Source: Treponema sp. (GTDB lineage Bacteria; Spirochaetota; Spirochaetia; Treponematales; Breznakiellaceae). Taken from it: a stretch of DNA of 59,524 nt. The notes beneath the pieces are model-generated. The model had not been told where the DNA came from, searched no databases, and saw only the letters and a list, made by a program, of their open reading frames with translations. Positions within the stretch are counted from its first letter, which is position 1. Every line of letters starts with the position of its first letter. Where the stretch lies: NCBI GenBank assembly GCA_009781475.1, contig WQYB01000008.1:1-59524 (forward strand), written 5' to 3'. The translations under genes were made by a program, and so were the position numbers. Positions 41,428-50,028 of the stretch are shown piece after piece.

Positions 41428-43137
41428 TTAATTTCTTTCCAGTAAAGGGGCATATTCCCTCATATATGGGCGTAACCGCGGATGATCGGGTGAAATGGCG
41501 AGCGCCTGCCTTAAATAATGAACAGCACGGCGTTCTTCCCGGCGTACATGGTATATTTCAAACATGGAAATAATAGCGTCAAGGTTTCTGGGGTCTTCAA
41601 AAAGACTTGAGCGCAGATCATTTAACGCCGAATCCTGATTTGTCTGCAGCCGGCTGCGCAAAAAGTAATAACGGCTCATTACCTGACCGCCGCTTACAGA
41701 AGCCAGGCGGCTTTCTACCAAACGGGAGGCTTCATCCCGCCTGCCATTATCGATTAATGCAGAAATATAAATAATCGTATATTCATTGTTTGAATTATCT
41801 CTTTCGTATAATTCGCGGGCATAGTTAAACGCACGGGTATTATTTCTCAGATTATGTTCAATATAGTAGCCGTCAATTAAATCCTGATCGGTGCGGCGAA
41901 CAGTAAAAATCCTGTTTAAAAAACCCATCGCTTCCTGCCAGCTTTCCCTTTGGATGGCATCCCTAAGGCTTAAACTTAACACATCTATGGAAGACCCGGA
42001 TGTTAGCCTTAAACGTTCCAACAACTCTCTTCCTTCTGCCTGATCCGCAGGACGTGACGATTCCATTAATAAAGTACTTGCGTAAGTCATAGCTTCGACA
42101 TCATTTGGACTGGAGCGTAAAATTGAACGCAGATAATTTAAAGCAGAATCACGGTTTCGATTTCCTTCTGCTTGTACTCTGGCACGCAAAAAAAGATATG
42201 TTCTGTTGTTTGGATTGATGGATGCGTAACTGTCCAATGAAATATTCGCCTGTGAAAAAAGCCCTTGTTCAATTAAAATTGATGCTCTTAATAAAAGAAA
42301 ATCGCCGTCTCTGGGTTCCATACGCAAAATTTCATCTACCGATGAAAGCGCTCTTGACCAGTCTCTGTTTACAAAGTATGAAATCGCAAGTTCTCTTCTT
42401 ATTAAATTGCTGTCAGGGAAATGAATAGCTAAATCAGAAAAAACATCTATTGCCTCATTTGCATTACCTGTAAATCTTTTAATTCTGCCAATGCCAATTT
42501 GAGCAGGATAACATCTGTTTGAAATATTATACGCTCTTCTATACGCCACTTCCGCCTCATTATACCTGCCCTCCCGTTCAAGAATTAAACCGGTAAAATA
42601 TAATGGAAGAACAGAAGATGGCTGCAAAGAAACGGCTTTATTTAAATCCCTTAAAGCGTTAGACAAAACATTTGATCCGGTTTGTTCGTTTATCGCCAAA
42701 AAAGGTAAAATATGTTCAAAAAAATCGACAGACGCAGATGCCGGTGATATATAATTGCCTCTTTGTGCTTCTCTTATAATATGTGAATAATTTGACGCTA
42801 ACGGAAGATCAATCATAGGCAGCGTTGCCACAGAATCAGGATAAACCAGTCTTATTAACAAGACATTAATTCCGGTCATCATACGCCCAAATTCGGTAGC
42901 GCTTATGTCTCTATTTCTAATCAATTCAAGAGCATCCAGCATGGAAGATAAAATTCCGGTTTCTGTTAAAGTCCGTATTTCTTCAGCAATTCCGCCTTGA
43001 AACTGCCGTACAACCGGTTCATCATTATCATGCGGTACTTCGGGAGAAGAGCCGCATGAATAAATCACCAGCGTTAAGAAATAGAAAATAAATACAAATT
43101 TTCGAATATTTATAACCATTTTAAGATATTCCATCAT
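41428..43137 (-). CDS. TPR lipoprotein
   Basis: A 569-residue lipoprotein (lipobox VIYSC near residue 28) made mostly of TPR units, for example LPLYFTGLILEREGRYNEAE, VAYRRAYNISNRCYPAQIGI, FTGNANEAIDVFSDLAIHFP, and DAIISMFEIYHVRREERRAV. Such proteins assemble complexes on the inner face of the outer membrane or in the periplasm. It diverges from another TPR-type lipoprotein gene at 43208, and the two may act on the same envelope process. Start taken at the first of two ATG codons. Confidence 0.82.
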   Translation of the reverse strand: MMEYLKMVINIRKFVFIFYFLTLVIYSCGSSPEVPHDNDEPVVRQFQGGIAEEIRTLTETGILSSMLDALELIRNRDISATEFGRMMTGINVLLIRLVYPDSVATLPMIDLPLASNYSHIIREAQRGNYISPASASVDFFEHILPFLAINEQTGSNVLSNALRDLNKAVSLQPSSVLPLYFTGLILEREGRYNEAEVAYRRAYNISNRCYPAQIGIGRIKRFTGNANEAIDVFSDLAIHFPDSNLIRRELAISYFVNRDWSRALSSVDEILRMEPRDGDFLLLRASILIEQGLFSQANISLDSYASINPNNRTYLFLRARVQAEGNRNRDSALNYLRSILRSSPNDVEAMTYASTLLMESSRPADQAEGRELLERLRLTSGSSIDVLSLSLRDAIQRESWQEAMGFLNRIFTVRRTDQDLIDGYYIEHNLRNNTRAFNYARELYERDNSNNEYTIIYISALIDNGRRDEASRLVESRLASVSGGQVMSRYYFLRSRLQTNQDSALNDLRSSLFEDPRNLDAIISMFEIYHVRREERRAVHYLRQALAISPDHPRLRPYMREYAPLLERN

Positions 43138-43170
43138 AAATTTTAATAAAATAATGCTAAATCAAACACA

Positions 43171-43199
43171 TGTACAAAATCATAACATAATGATACTAT
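43171..43199 (+). promoter_or_regulatory. candidate leaderless promoter
   Basis: TGTACA (43171-43176), a 17-bp spacer and TACTAT (43194-43199) are followed by the ATG at 43208 after eight bases. The predicted start of transcription is at 43206-43207, and no Shine-Dalgarno sequence is present. Confidence 0.5.
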
Positions 43200-43207
43200 T
43201 ATAAACA

Positions 43208-44293
43208 ATGGAAAACCGCGGAAAATACAAGAATTTTGCTATTTTCATATTTTTTTTATTAATCTTAATTATACCTGTATCATGTTTTTTATTTCAAAGA
43301 GAAGACACATCCGGGATTGACGTTTATTATTTAACGGGTACAAAAGAACAAAGAAGTGAATTACTTGAATTATTCCGCCTTTTGGAACAGGAATTACCGG
43401 GCAGCGAAGGTGAATTTGCCGTTACAAGAGAAATAGCCGCTAATTACGCCAGAATGAAAGATTACGACAGGTTAATTCATTTTTTAAACGCAAGAACCAT
43501 CGATAATCCGGCAAATCCATATAACGGTTTTTATTTTTTAATGGTTGCTCATTCATTTATTCAGCAGGATTCAAAACCAATTGCCGCATTATATTTTGAT
43601 ATGATCGTAAAAAATTACCCTGATTTGATAATAAATGATGAATCCATACATCTAGTATGCCTGCGCAATTTAATTGATTTAAACATGAACCCTGAACGCG
43701 AGGTTTGGTATTACAAGGAATTAATATCCAGGTTTCCGGATAAAATTGAATCAGGTATTGCATATTTTATGCTCGGTCAAGCATGTGAAAAAGTCGGTGA
43801 CTGGAATGGCGCAATTCAGGCATATACCAATTATCTGCCTTATACAGGGACAATTATTCCCGGTTTCTCAAATGCCGATCAATACGCAAAACAACAGGTT
43901 GATTTCAGCAGATCACAAAAAGACTGGACTTTTGAAAGTTTACCTGCATTAAGAAGAGCTGTTGAAGATGCTTTAACAGACGGGAACGCAAGGGTTCTTT
44001 CTCAATATCAGGCAAAAGTAAATTTTTTCGCCCGTTCCTGGGAACAAATAGAAACTGATGATATGGGTATGACAAGGTTTAATCTTTCTCAGTTTATGTA
44101 CGGCAATCAAATTAGATTTGCTACTACACTGGATGCGTCTTCTAACGCCAATGAAGCGTTTTTAAGAACGACAGGCTGGTCATTAACATTAAATACCTGG
44201 TATCTGTATTTCAGAAAGATATACTTCCCGCAGGATCCTGAGATTCACGGCAGATGGGAATGGGCAGGTATATACTACGGAGAGAAATTCTAG
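43208..44293 (+). CDS. TPR-like lipoprotein upstream of lytic transglycosylase
   Basis: A 361-residue lipoprotein (lipobox PVSC, Cys26) with helical repeats (NPYNGFYFLMVAHSFIQQDS, GIAYFMLGQACEKVGDWNGA, IQAYTNYLPYTG). The C-terminal third is different (NFFARSWEQIETDDMGMTRF, NTWYLYFRKIYFP). It ends in TAG, and the next gene's GTG overlaps that stop (TAGTG), so it forms an operon with a LysM transglycosylase. A role in guiding or regulating wall remodelling is an inference from this coupling. Confidence 0.78.
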   Translation: MENRGKYKNFAIFIFFLLILIIPVSCFLFQREDTSGIDVYYLTGTKEQRSELLELFRLLEQELPGSEGEFAVTREIAANYARMKDYDRLIHFLNARTIDNPANPYNGFYFLMVAHSFIQQDSKPIAALYFDMIVKNYPDLIINDESIHLVCLRNLIDLNMNPEREVWYYKELISRFPDKIESGIAYFMLGQACEKVGDWNGAIQAYTNYLPYTGTIIPGFSNADQYAKQQVDFSRSQKDWTFESLPALRRAVEDALTDGNARVLSQYQAKVNFFARSWEQIETDDMGMTRFNLSQFMYGNQIRFATTLDASSNANEAFLRTTGWSLTLNTWYLYFRKIYFPQDPEIHGRWEWAGIYYGEKF

Positions 44294-45687
44294 TGCAAAA
44301 ATATTTTACAATTATTAACCACGAACCATCACGAACCATCACGAAAATCAAGAAGATTTCGAATACCAAGTTCGTGTGCGTACCGCAGGTACGTTTCGTG
44401 TGGTTTGTGGTAAAATTTCTATTATTAATCAATGTAAATATAGTTTTTGCGCAAGAGGAAGAAAGGCCGATGCGGACAGAAGCGCCGAATGCACGCCAAA
44501 CGGCACAAATAACTAGATCTTCCTTTAACATATCACAGCCTGCGGCTAATTCACTGCTTACAGAAAAAGCATTAGAACAGGCTTTAACACAGCATTACAT
44601 CGAACAATATTCAAGTGCACGGGGTATTGCAAATTTAAATGTAATTATGGATCGTGCAAGCATTTATATGCCTTTTATAAGAGAAGAAGTTAAAAAACGC
44701 GGTTTACCGCCTGAATTAATTTATCTTCCCATTATTGAATCCGGGTTCCAAATAACCGCAAGAAGCCGCTCGGGAGCGATGGGTTTATGGCAATTTATGA
44801 TGAATAGTATCGCTCCTTATGACATGAAGGTAACTGATTTAATTGATGAACGCCGTGATTTTATTAAATCAACAAGAGGTGCGCTTCAAAAACTTGAAGA
44901 TGAATATGGCAGACTTGGCTGCTGGGAATTAACACTGGCTGCATATAACTCAGGGCTTGGAGCTGTAACCCGTACCATTCAAAGAACAGGAAGAGATTGT
45001 TATTGGGAATTAAGCAATAGAAGGGAATTAAGAGCAGAAACCATAAATTTTGTACCAAGATTAATTGCTGTTTCTTATGTAATGTCTAAACCCAGAAAAT
45101 ACGGAATTAATATTTGGCATGAAAGGTTCGAATGGGTTGCAATTCCATTGGAACGTCAGGTTTCTATCGATATTATCGCAGATGAAATAGGCATTGACAG
45201 GGCTTTAATGCGTCAATTAAACGCCGAACTATTGCACGGGATAAGCCCTTTAGGTACGGGTCATTTATTAAAAATCCCGGCAGAGTATCATGATCTAACT
45301 GTCAGTGTCCTTGAAAGAGACGATTTGCCTTTGATTCGTTATCATTACCATGTTGTCCGCCAGGGGGATACGCTTTGGTCTATGTCAAGAAATTACGGCG
45401 CTTCTTTGAGCATGATAGAACAGCATAACCCCGGCATTTCTGACCGCTATCTTAGAATCGGCGAAACAGTTGTAACACCGGCATATCCCGGCGTTTCCGC
45501 TCCTTCAAGTTCAACCCCTGCGGTAAATCAGGCAAATAGCGGCACTCATGTGGTTCAAAGAGGCGAAACTTTCTGGTCTATAGGCAGAAGATACGGTATT
45601 GATCCGCAAGCTATAGCTGAAGCCAATGGCATGAAATTAGATGATATTCTGCATGCAGGAAGAACCCTAAGATTGCCGATAAGATAA
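44293..45687 (+). CDS. LysM-containing lytic transglycosylase (MltD-like)
   Basis: A 464-residue exported enzyme if started at GTG 44293, which overlaps the previous stop and follows a GGAGAG site. The SLT domain has ELIYLPIIESGFQITARSRS with the catalytic Glu, GAMGLWQFM and LAAYNSGLGAV. Two LysM repeats follow (HVVRQGDTLWSMSRNYGASL, HVVQRGETFWSIGRRYGIDP). The first 45 or so residues come from a dispersed repeat: INHEPSRTITK and RFVWFVVKF, with RFVWFVVKFLLLINVNIVFAQ serving as the signal core. It cleaves peptidoglycan glycan strands in the periplasm. Confidence 0.9.
   Translation: MQKYFTIINHEPSRTITKIKKISNTKFVCVPQVRFVWFVVKFLLLINVNIVFAQEEERPMRTEAPNARQTAQITRSSFNISQPAANSLLTEKALEQALTQHYIEQYSSARGIANLNVIMDRASIYMPFIREEVKKRGLPPELIYLPIIESGFQITARSRSGAMGLWQFMMNSIAPYDMKVTDLIDERRDFIKSTRGALQKLEDEYGRLGCWELTLAAYNSGLGAVTRTIQRTGRDCYWELSNRRELRAETINFVPRLIAVSYVMSKPRKYGINIWHERFEWVAIPLERQVSIDIIADEIGIDRALMRQLNAELLHGISPLGTGHLLKIPAEYHDLTVSVLERDDLPLIRYHYHVVRQGDTLWSMSRNYGASLSMIEQHNPGISDRYLRIGETVVTPAYPGVSAPSSSTPAVNQANSGTHVVQRGETFWSIGRRYGIDPQAIAEANGMKLDDILHAGRTLRLPIR
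44315..44416. repeat. CACGAAC palindromic repeat at a signal peptide, with nested hairpin
   Basis: The left arm is TTAACCACGAACCATCACG and the right arm TTTCGTGTGGTTTGTGGT. Near the right arm, CGTACC-GCA-GGTACG, an extra small palindrome, interrupts the expected TTCGTG series. The element lies fully inside the transglycosylase gene and codes for the N-terminal region and part of the signal core, as in the copy at 30269-30349. Confidence 0.78.
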
Positions 45688-45705
45688 GTAGAATATAAGA
45701 ATTTT

Positions 45706-45792
45706 AAACCACAGAGGACACGGAGTTTCACAGAGTTTTTTCTTCGAATATTCTTCCTTCCTCCGTGTTACTCCGTGTACTCCGTGGTTATT
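45706..45792. repeat. CACAGAG/CACGGAG palindromic repeat, intergenic
   Basis: AACCACAGAGGACACGGAG and the right part CTCCGTGTTACTCCGTGTAC plus TCCGTGGTTA surround TTTCACAGAGTTTTTTCTTC. It fills the 125-bp gap between the transglycosylase and the exported protein at 45813. Confidence 0.85.
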
Positions 45793-45812
45793 TAATATAA
45801 GGAAATGTAATA

Positions 45813-46691
45813 ATGAGGTATTTAATTTTAATAGTATTAGTATTTTTTGTCGCAACTGGGGTATTTGCACAGCCAAAAACGACTATTTCCAGCACTATTG
45901 AATGGGATACAATGAGTGTAAATTCGGCTGTTTCTCTTGATTTGGCTTCGGCGGGTTTAAGGCTTCCGGCTGGCAGAAACCAGGCTGAGGCGATTTTAAA
46001 CGATGACTTTATTTCGTTAGTACAGCCAAGTCTTTTGCAACTACAGGTTGATTCTTCAACCACTATCGCAGACCTTATACAAAGAGGTGAGCTTAGTCTT
46101 CATGAACTTGATGTTATCACACTTAGAGCTAATTCTGTGGCTCCCGCTCTCTCGCCTGATATGCGCCAAATTTCCGCAAGACATTCCATTTCACTTGTAA
46201 ATTTAAGCACGGCTCTTTTGCGAAACGACCGGCCATCTCCCATAGTAAGAGTTTTAAATCCTGTTTCGACAGTGCCGTACACAGGGATTTTAATTATTGC
46301 ATCAGACAGCCTTCCCCAGCATGGTATGAGAAGTTCAGCTTTTCCTGTTCCCTGCCTTTTTCCAAAGATTTGGGACAGTGAAATGAATCTTATTTACGAA
46401 CGCAATATGCTTGAATCCCGTGATAAAACAATGGTACGTTATTCGGCATTGCAAAATATTTTTCTTAATAATCCTTCCGGGCTTTCAGCTGAATTACAGG
46501 ATGTTGTAGGAGACAGACCGCTTCGTATTTTTGCCCGCGGCGTATTCGGCATAGTACCCACAGATTTAATAATAGAAAGATCTGATGCGCTTTTAATTAT
46601 TTCTTCGGAAGAAAACCGCCGCTTGTTATCGCAGGGCAAGGTTGCCTTTATTTTAAATGATTCTGTTTTAAGATATAATTTTGAAGAATGA
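45813..46691 (+). CDS. hypothetical exported protein
   Basis: A 292-residue protein with a clear cleavable signal peptide (LILIVLVFFVATGVFAQ). The mature part has no recognised domain: SSTIEWDTMSVNSAVSLDLA, PAGRNQAEAILNDDFISLVQ, TVPYTGILIIASDSLPQHGM and a C-terminal SEENRRLLSQGKVAFILNDS. The sequence may belong to a treponemal family of periplasmic proteins. An AAGGAA site precedes the ATG. It may be co-transcribed with the transglycosylase, as only a repeat separates them. Confidence 0.68.
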   Translation: MRYLILIVLVFFVATGVFAQPKTTISSTIEWDTMSVNSAVSLDLASAGLRLPAGRNQAEAILNDDFISLVQPSLLQLQVDSSTTIADLIQRGELSLHELDVITLRANSVAPALSPDMRQISARHSISLVNLSTALLRNDRPSPIVRVLNPVSTVPYTGILIIASDSLPQHGMRSSAFPVPCLFPKIWDSEMNLIYERNMLESRDKTMVRYSALQNIFLNNPSGLSAELQDVVGDRPLRIFARGVFGIVPTDLIIERSDALLIISSEENRRLLSQGKVAFILNDSVLRYNFEE

Positions 46692-46694
46692 AGA

Positions 46695-46774
46695 CCTCTC
46701 GCAAAGGCGCAGAGACGCAGAGTTATAATTCGTTATCTTTACTTTGTGTTCTCCGTGTACTCCGTGTTTAAATT
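46695..46774. repeat. CGCAGAG/CACGGAG palindromic repeat between converging genes
   Basis: The left arm CTCGCAAAGGCGCAGAGACGC and the right CTCCGTGTACTCCGTGTTTA flank AGTTATAATTCGTT, a core also found at 20132-20214. The right part lies inside the 3' end of the transporter gene at 46739, whose last residues NTEYTENTK it encodes. Confidence 0.82.
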
Positions 46775-47641
46775 CTTATTTTTTTCATCTTTCTTTTTGA
46801 TCATTACTTTTCCCATGATAGCGGCTATTATCTGCTGAAAAACAATACAAAGCAATGTAGGTAAAGCTGTAGCTTCCGGAAAAAATGCGACAGCAATCGT
46901 TAAAACTGCGCTGAAATTTCTTAAACCGCCTGCAAAAAAAAGCGATATACTTTTTTCTTCACCGGATTTTGAAACTATACCTGTAAGTTTTGAAAGTAAA
47001 AAACCAGTAACTGTCAATACAATGCACAAAAGCGCTATTTTCCATATAAGAAGATTATCAAAGCGTATGTTAGGCGCAACTACCGCTGAATTGGCGGCAA
47101 TAACAAGAATAAGGCAAATTTTTGCAAAAGGATCCAAGCCCGGGCATATAACTTTCGGGATTTTACCCTTACTGGTTTCGTTAATTAAAACACCGATGAT
47201 TGTAGGAATTACAACCATGAACAATAGAGAAATAGCTATACCGCTCATGTCCAATACTACTTTTTCGCCGATTAAAATTGAAAGAGTAAACGGAACAATC
47301 AATGGAGCCAAAAGAGTGCTTAAAAGAATAAGTGTTAACCCGAGAGCTTTATCGCCTTTATAAATAGAAACCCAGATAAAACCTGAAACTGCTGTAGGAC
47401 CTGCAAACAATAAAACAAATCCTGTTACAAGATCAAGGTCGGCAAAAAAAAGCGAAGATGAAAACAATGCAATTAAAGGCATAATAACATGGCTTGTAAA
47501 AAAGAAAAATAAGATAGCTATAGGGCTTCGTACCGCAATTCCCAATTCTTTGGCTGTCAGTTTTAAAGCGCCGGAAAAAGTCATAATGCCAAAAAGCAGT
47601 ATAACAAACGGCCTTAAATGTATAAAAAAACCTGGCAGCAA
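46739..47641 (-). CDS. bile acid:sodium symporter (BASS) family transporter
   Basis: A 300-residue membrane protein with eight or more helices, of the BASS/SBF type (IMTFSGALKLTAKELGIAVR, FAGPTAVSGFIWVSIYKGDK, FFAGGLRNFSAVLTIAVAFF), which moves organic anions with sodium. The listed start is TTG 47641, but the same frame continues upstream to 47725 with NRFFPLATAVAVALGLLLP-like sequence that completes a first helix; no ATG, GTG or TTG lies there, only ATC or ATT just behind the upstream stop. Either a rare start is used or the first helix is missing. The last nine residues come from a repeat. Likely coupled to the OmpA-like gene upstream. Confidence 0.82.
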   Translation of the reverse strand: MLPGFFIHLRPFVILLFGIMTFSGALKLTAKELGIAVRSPIAILFFFFTSHVIMPLIALFSSSLFFADLDLVTGFVLLFAGPTAVSGFIWVSIYKGDKALGLTLILLSTLLAPLIVPFTLSILIGEKVVLDMSGIAISLLFMVVIPTIIGVLINETSKGKIPKVICPGLDPFAKICLILVIAANSAVVAPNIRFDNLLIWKIALLCIVLTVTGFLLSKLTGIVSKSGEEKSISLFFAGGLRNFSAVLTIAVAFFPEATALPTLLCIVFQQIIAAIMGKVMIKKKDEKNKNLNTEYTENTK

Positions 47642-47726
47642 TAAACCAAGAGCGACAGCGACAGCGGTGGCAAGGGGGAAAAAACGGTCGAGATTTTTAT
47701 TTATAACAAACAGGGTATTTTCGATC

Positions 47727-48962
47727 CTAATTCTCCAAAATTGTAATTTCTACCCTTCGATTTCTTCTCATACCTTCTTCTGTGCTGTTATCTGCAACAG
47801 GTCTTTCCGCGCCGTATCCGCGAGTCACAATTCGATCGGCAGTGCGCACATTTCTGGAAAGTAAATAGTCCGCTACAGCTCTTGCCCGATCCTGAGAAAG
47901 CCTCATTAAATAATCTCTTGAACCTGCCAAAGCAGCATGACCGCTTACCAGTATATCTCTGTCAGGATAGCGTAATAAAATTTCTGCGATTAAATCAAGT
48001 TTTTCCTGTTCTCCGGGAAGCATTCTGTTTGAATCGGGATAAAATCTTATATCATCAAGGCTTAAAGAAATTCCTTCATCTACAGCACTGACATTAACAT
48101 CAGTTAAACCAAGACTGTTAATTTGGTCGATTATTTCTGCAACTAATTGCTCTTTATCCATATATTCAGCATCAATTAATTCAGCGTACGCAGTACCGCG
48201 GTATTCGATTATTCTTCCGTCTGACATATGAAAAGTAATCCGGAATTCTTCTTCGTAAGCTGCTTCTTTTCCAAGCGTACGATCCCAATATACAAGCTGA
48301 TTAAATGTTCCGGTTATGCGCACAGGATAAAGACGCCCGCGTACAGGCTGCGGTCTTGTATCGACATTATAATTTACAGAAAAAGCAGGATATGTTTTTT
48401 CCTTCCATTGTCTTTCACCCAAATATTCATAAAACGCATTAAACGGAATCCGGTATGGTTCTTCTATTCCAAAAGCATCACGAAAATCATGTACTTCGTG
48501 TGCCGGAGCATTCCATCTGTCGCCGATTTGCAATTCCCTGTCAGGGAATGTAGGAACATTACGAACTACCGGCATATAATACTGCGGGGCAATCGTAAGA
48601 TTACCAAGTTTATCACGTAAAAAGATAGTTTCGTATTCTCTTGACCATTGATATCCTGCAACTCCTGTTTGCATTCCTACAATGGGGTCATATAATAAAC
48701 GTTCAGAAGTTTGAAAAGTCGCTTTATGCTCCCCTGCTCCATCTTCTACATTTGTAACTTCTACGGCAATACGGTTTAAAATTTCCGCACGATGGACAAA
48801 AACGCCGTTGACCAAAACAACTTCATCTACAACAGAGATTATCCTGTATTGGGCTCCAGGAACATGCCTGAATTCGAACCTTTCTGCAGCGGCATTTACG
48901 CAAACAAGTAATAAAAAAGCAAGAAAAAGCGTAAAAGTGAATGATTTTTTTAACTTAGCCAT
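47727..48962 (-). CDS. OmpA-domain envelope protein
   Basis: A 411-residue exported protein starting at MAKLKKSFTF (ATG 48962) with signal peptide ending VNAAAE. The C-terminal OmpA-like peptidoglycan-binding domain is clear: DIRFYPDSNRMLPGEQEKLD, ILVSGHAALAGSRDYLMRLS, QDRARAVADYLLSRNV, RGYGAERPVADNSTEEGMRR and NRRVEI. The N-terminal 280 residues are a beta-rich domain not recognised by me. Such proteins anchor the outer membrane to the wall. A longer frame to 49046 exists but would precede the signal peptide with an unlikely extension. Confidence 0.85.
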   Translation of the reverse strand: MAKLKKSFTFTLFLAFLLLVCVNAAAERFEFRHVPGAQYRIISVVDEVVLVNGVFVHRAEILNRIAVEVTNVEDGAGEHKATFQTSERLLYDPIVGMQTGVAGYQWSREYETIFLRDKLGNLTIAPQYYMPVVRNVPTFPDRELQIGDRWNAPAHEVHDFRDAFGIEEPYRIPFNAFYEYLGERQWKEKTYPAFSVNYNVDTRPQPVRGRLYPVRITGTFNQLVYWDRTLGKEAAYEEEFRITFHMSDGRIIEYRGTAYAELIDAEYMDKEQLVAEIIDQINSLGLTDVNVSAVDEGISLSLDDIRFYPDSNRMLPGEQEKLDLIAEILLRYPDRDILVSGHAALAGSRDYLMRLSQDRARAVADYLLSRNVRTADRIVTRGYGAERPVADNSTEEGMRRNRRVEITILEN

Positions 48963-49171
48963 ATAATAATTATAACACTTTTTTAATGAAATTATTACAG
49001 TAAAAAGCGGTATAAAATGAAGAGTTTGCCAAAATATACCTATCATAAATCTGGTTTTATTTATGTGAGATCGTACAATATTTTTAGTTGTTTGCAGTTC
49101 ATTTTTTAACTAATTGACAAAACAAATGGTTTATATAACATTATAGTTAAATATGATTTTTGGAGGTTTAT

Positions 49172-49420
49172 ATGCTGGTAACGGTTCAAGGATATTTTGA
49201 CTCTGGACGCTTTATAACCGAAACTCCTATACAAATCCCTGAAAGAAAAAAAACTATTGTAACTGTATTGGATGAAGCAGCTGATGAGTTTAAAGAAGAA
49301 GCAAGACAGGTAAAATTATGGGGAGAAATATTTAACGAAATTGAAAATTGTGATGAAGTTCTTATTGGAAAACCTGAAAGCATATGCTTTCGTACTCCTG
49401 ATGAAATTGATAAATTATGA
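49172..49420 (+). CDS. antitoxin of a VapBC-type pair
   Basis: An 82-residue protein starting at ATG 49172 behind a strong GGAGG site. It opens MLVTVQGYFDSGRFITETPI, a beta-rich start seen in small antitoxins, and ends with an acidic helix region (FNEIENCDEVLIGKPES). Its end overlaps the PIN-domain gene by four bases (ATGA), the usual arrangement for a VapBC module. No DNA-binding fold is obvious, so repression is not shown. Confidence 0.78.
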   Translation: MLVTVQGYFDSGRFITETPIQIPERKKTIVTVLDEAADEFKEEARQVKLWGEIFNEIENCDEVLIGKPESICFRTPDEIDKL

Positions 49421-49815
49421 TTATTTATGCGCTTGATACTAATATAGTTTCATATTTTCTGAAAGAAGATAAAAAAACAATTGAAAGAATGAAATCTGAA
49501 AGAGATAAAGGGAATAATTTTATAATTCCTCCAACAGTATATTTTGAAATTCAAAATTGGCTGCTTGTAAACAATTCTAGAAAAAAAATGTTAATTTTCG
49601 AAAAGATGTATTCATCTCAAGGAGTTGACGTAATTGATAAGAGCATTTTAGATATTGCATCTAAAATTAAAATAAAATTACGAAGTAAAGGTATTACTAT
49701 TGGAGATGATGTGCTTATTGCTGCTTATTGTATTAAAAATAATTTACATCTTATTACAAATAATTCAAGACATTTTAAGGATATTGAAGAGTTAAAAATA
49801 ATCGAATGGAATTAG
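49417..49815 (+). CDS. PIN-domain toxin (VapC-like)
   Basis: A 132-residue PIN-domain RNase. Acidic metal-site residues are visible: Asp7 in YALDTNIVSYF, Glu in PTVYFEIQNW, Asp in TIGDDVLIAA and the Asn-rich ITNNSRHF. VapC toxins cut tRNA or rRNA. It overlaps the antitoxin gene by four bases and is followed by a 213-bp gene-free space. Confidence 0.88.
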   Translation: MIIYALDTNIVSYFLKEDKKTIERMKSERDKGNNFIIPPTVYFEIQNWLLVNNSRKKMLIFEKMYSSQGVDVIDKSILDIASKIKIKLRSKGITIGDDVLIAAYCIKNNLHLITNNSRHFKDIEELKIIEWN

Positions 49816-49856
49816 AAACACATATAAATTTTGTATGAACACGAAATTATGAAAAA

Positions 49857-49936
49857 GGTGACAGTCACCGCCGTCTTACCTGACTTGGAATTGTTATGGG
49901 AAGTACAGTGACTGAATGCGTTAGAACCAACTAACG
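49857..49936. repeat. two short hairpins downstream of the toxin gene
   Basis: GGTGAC-A-GTCACC (49857-49869) and CGTTAG-AACCAA-CTAACG (49919-49936) lie in the gap after vapC. The first is of the same type as 361-381. Neither is followed by a T-run. The rest of 49816-50028 shows no gene; a 14-codon frame around 49958 looks like decayed sequence. Confidence 0.4.
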
Positions 49937-50028
49937 TAAGCGAATTAGGAAAAACAATGGAAGCCAATGATGTATTATTTCTAAAAGCATCGTCTTGAAT
50001 TACGGTATAATGATAATATTACACAGAT

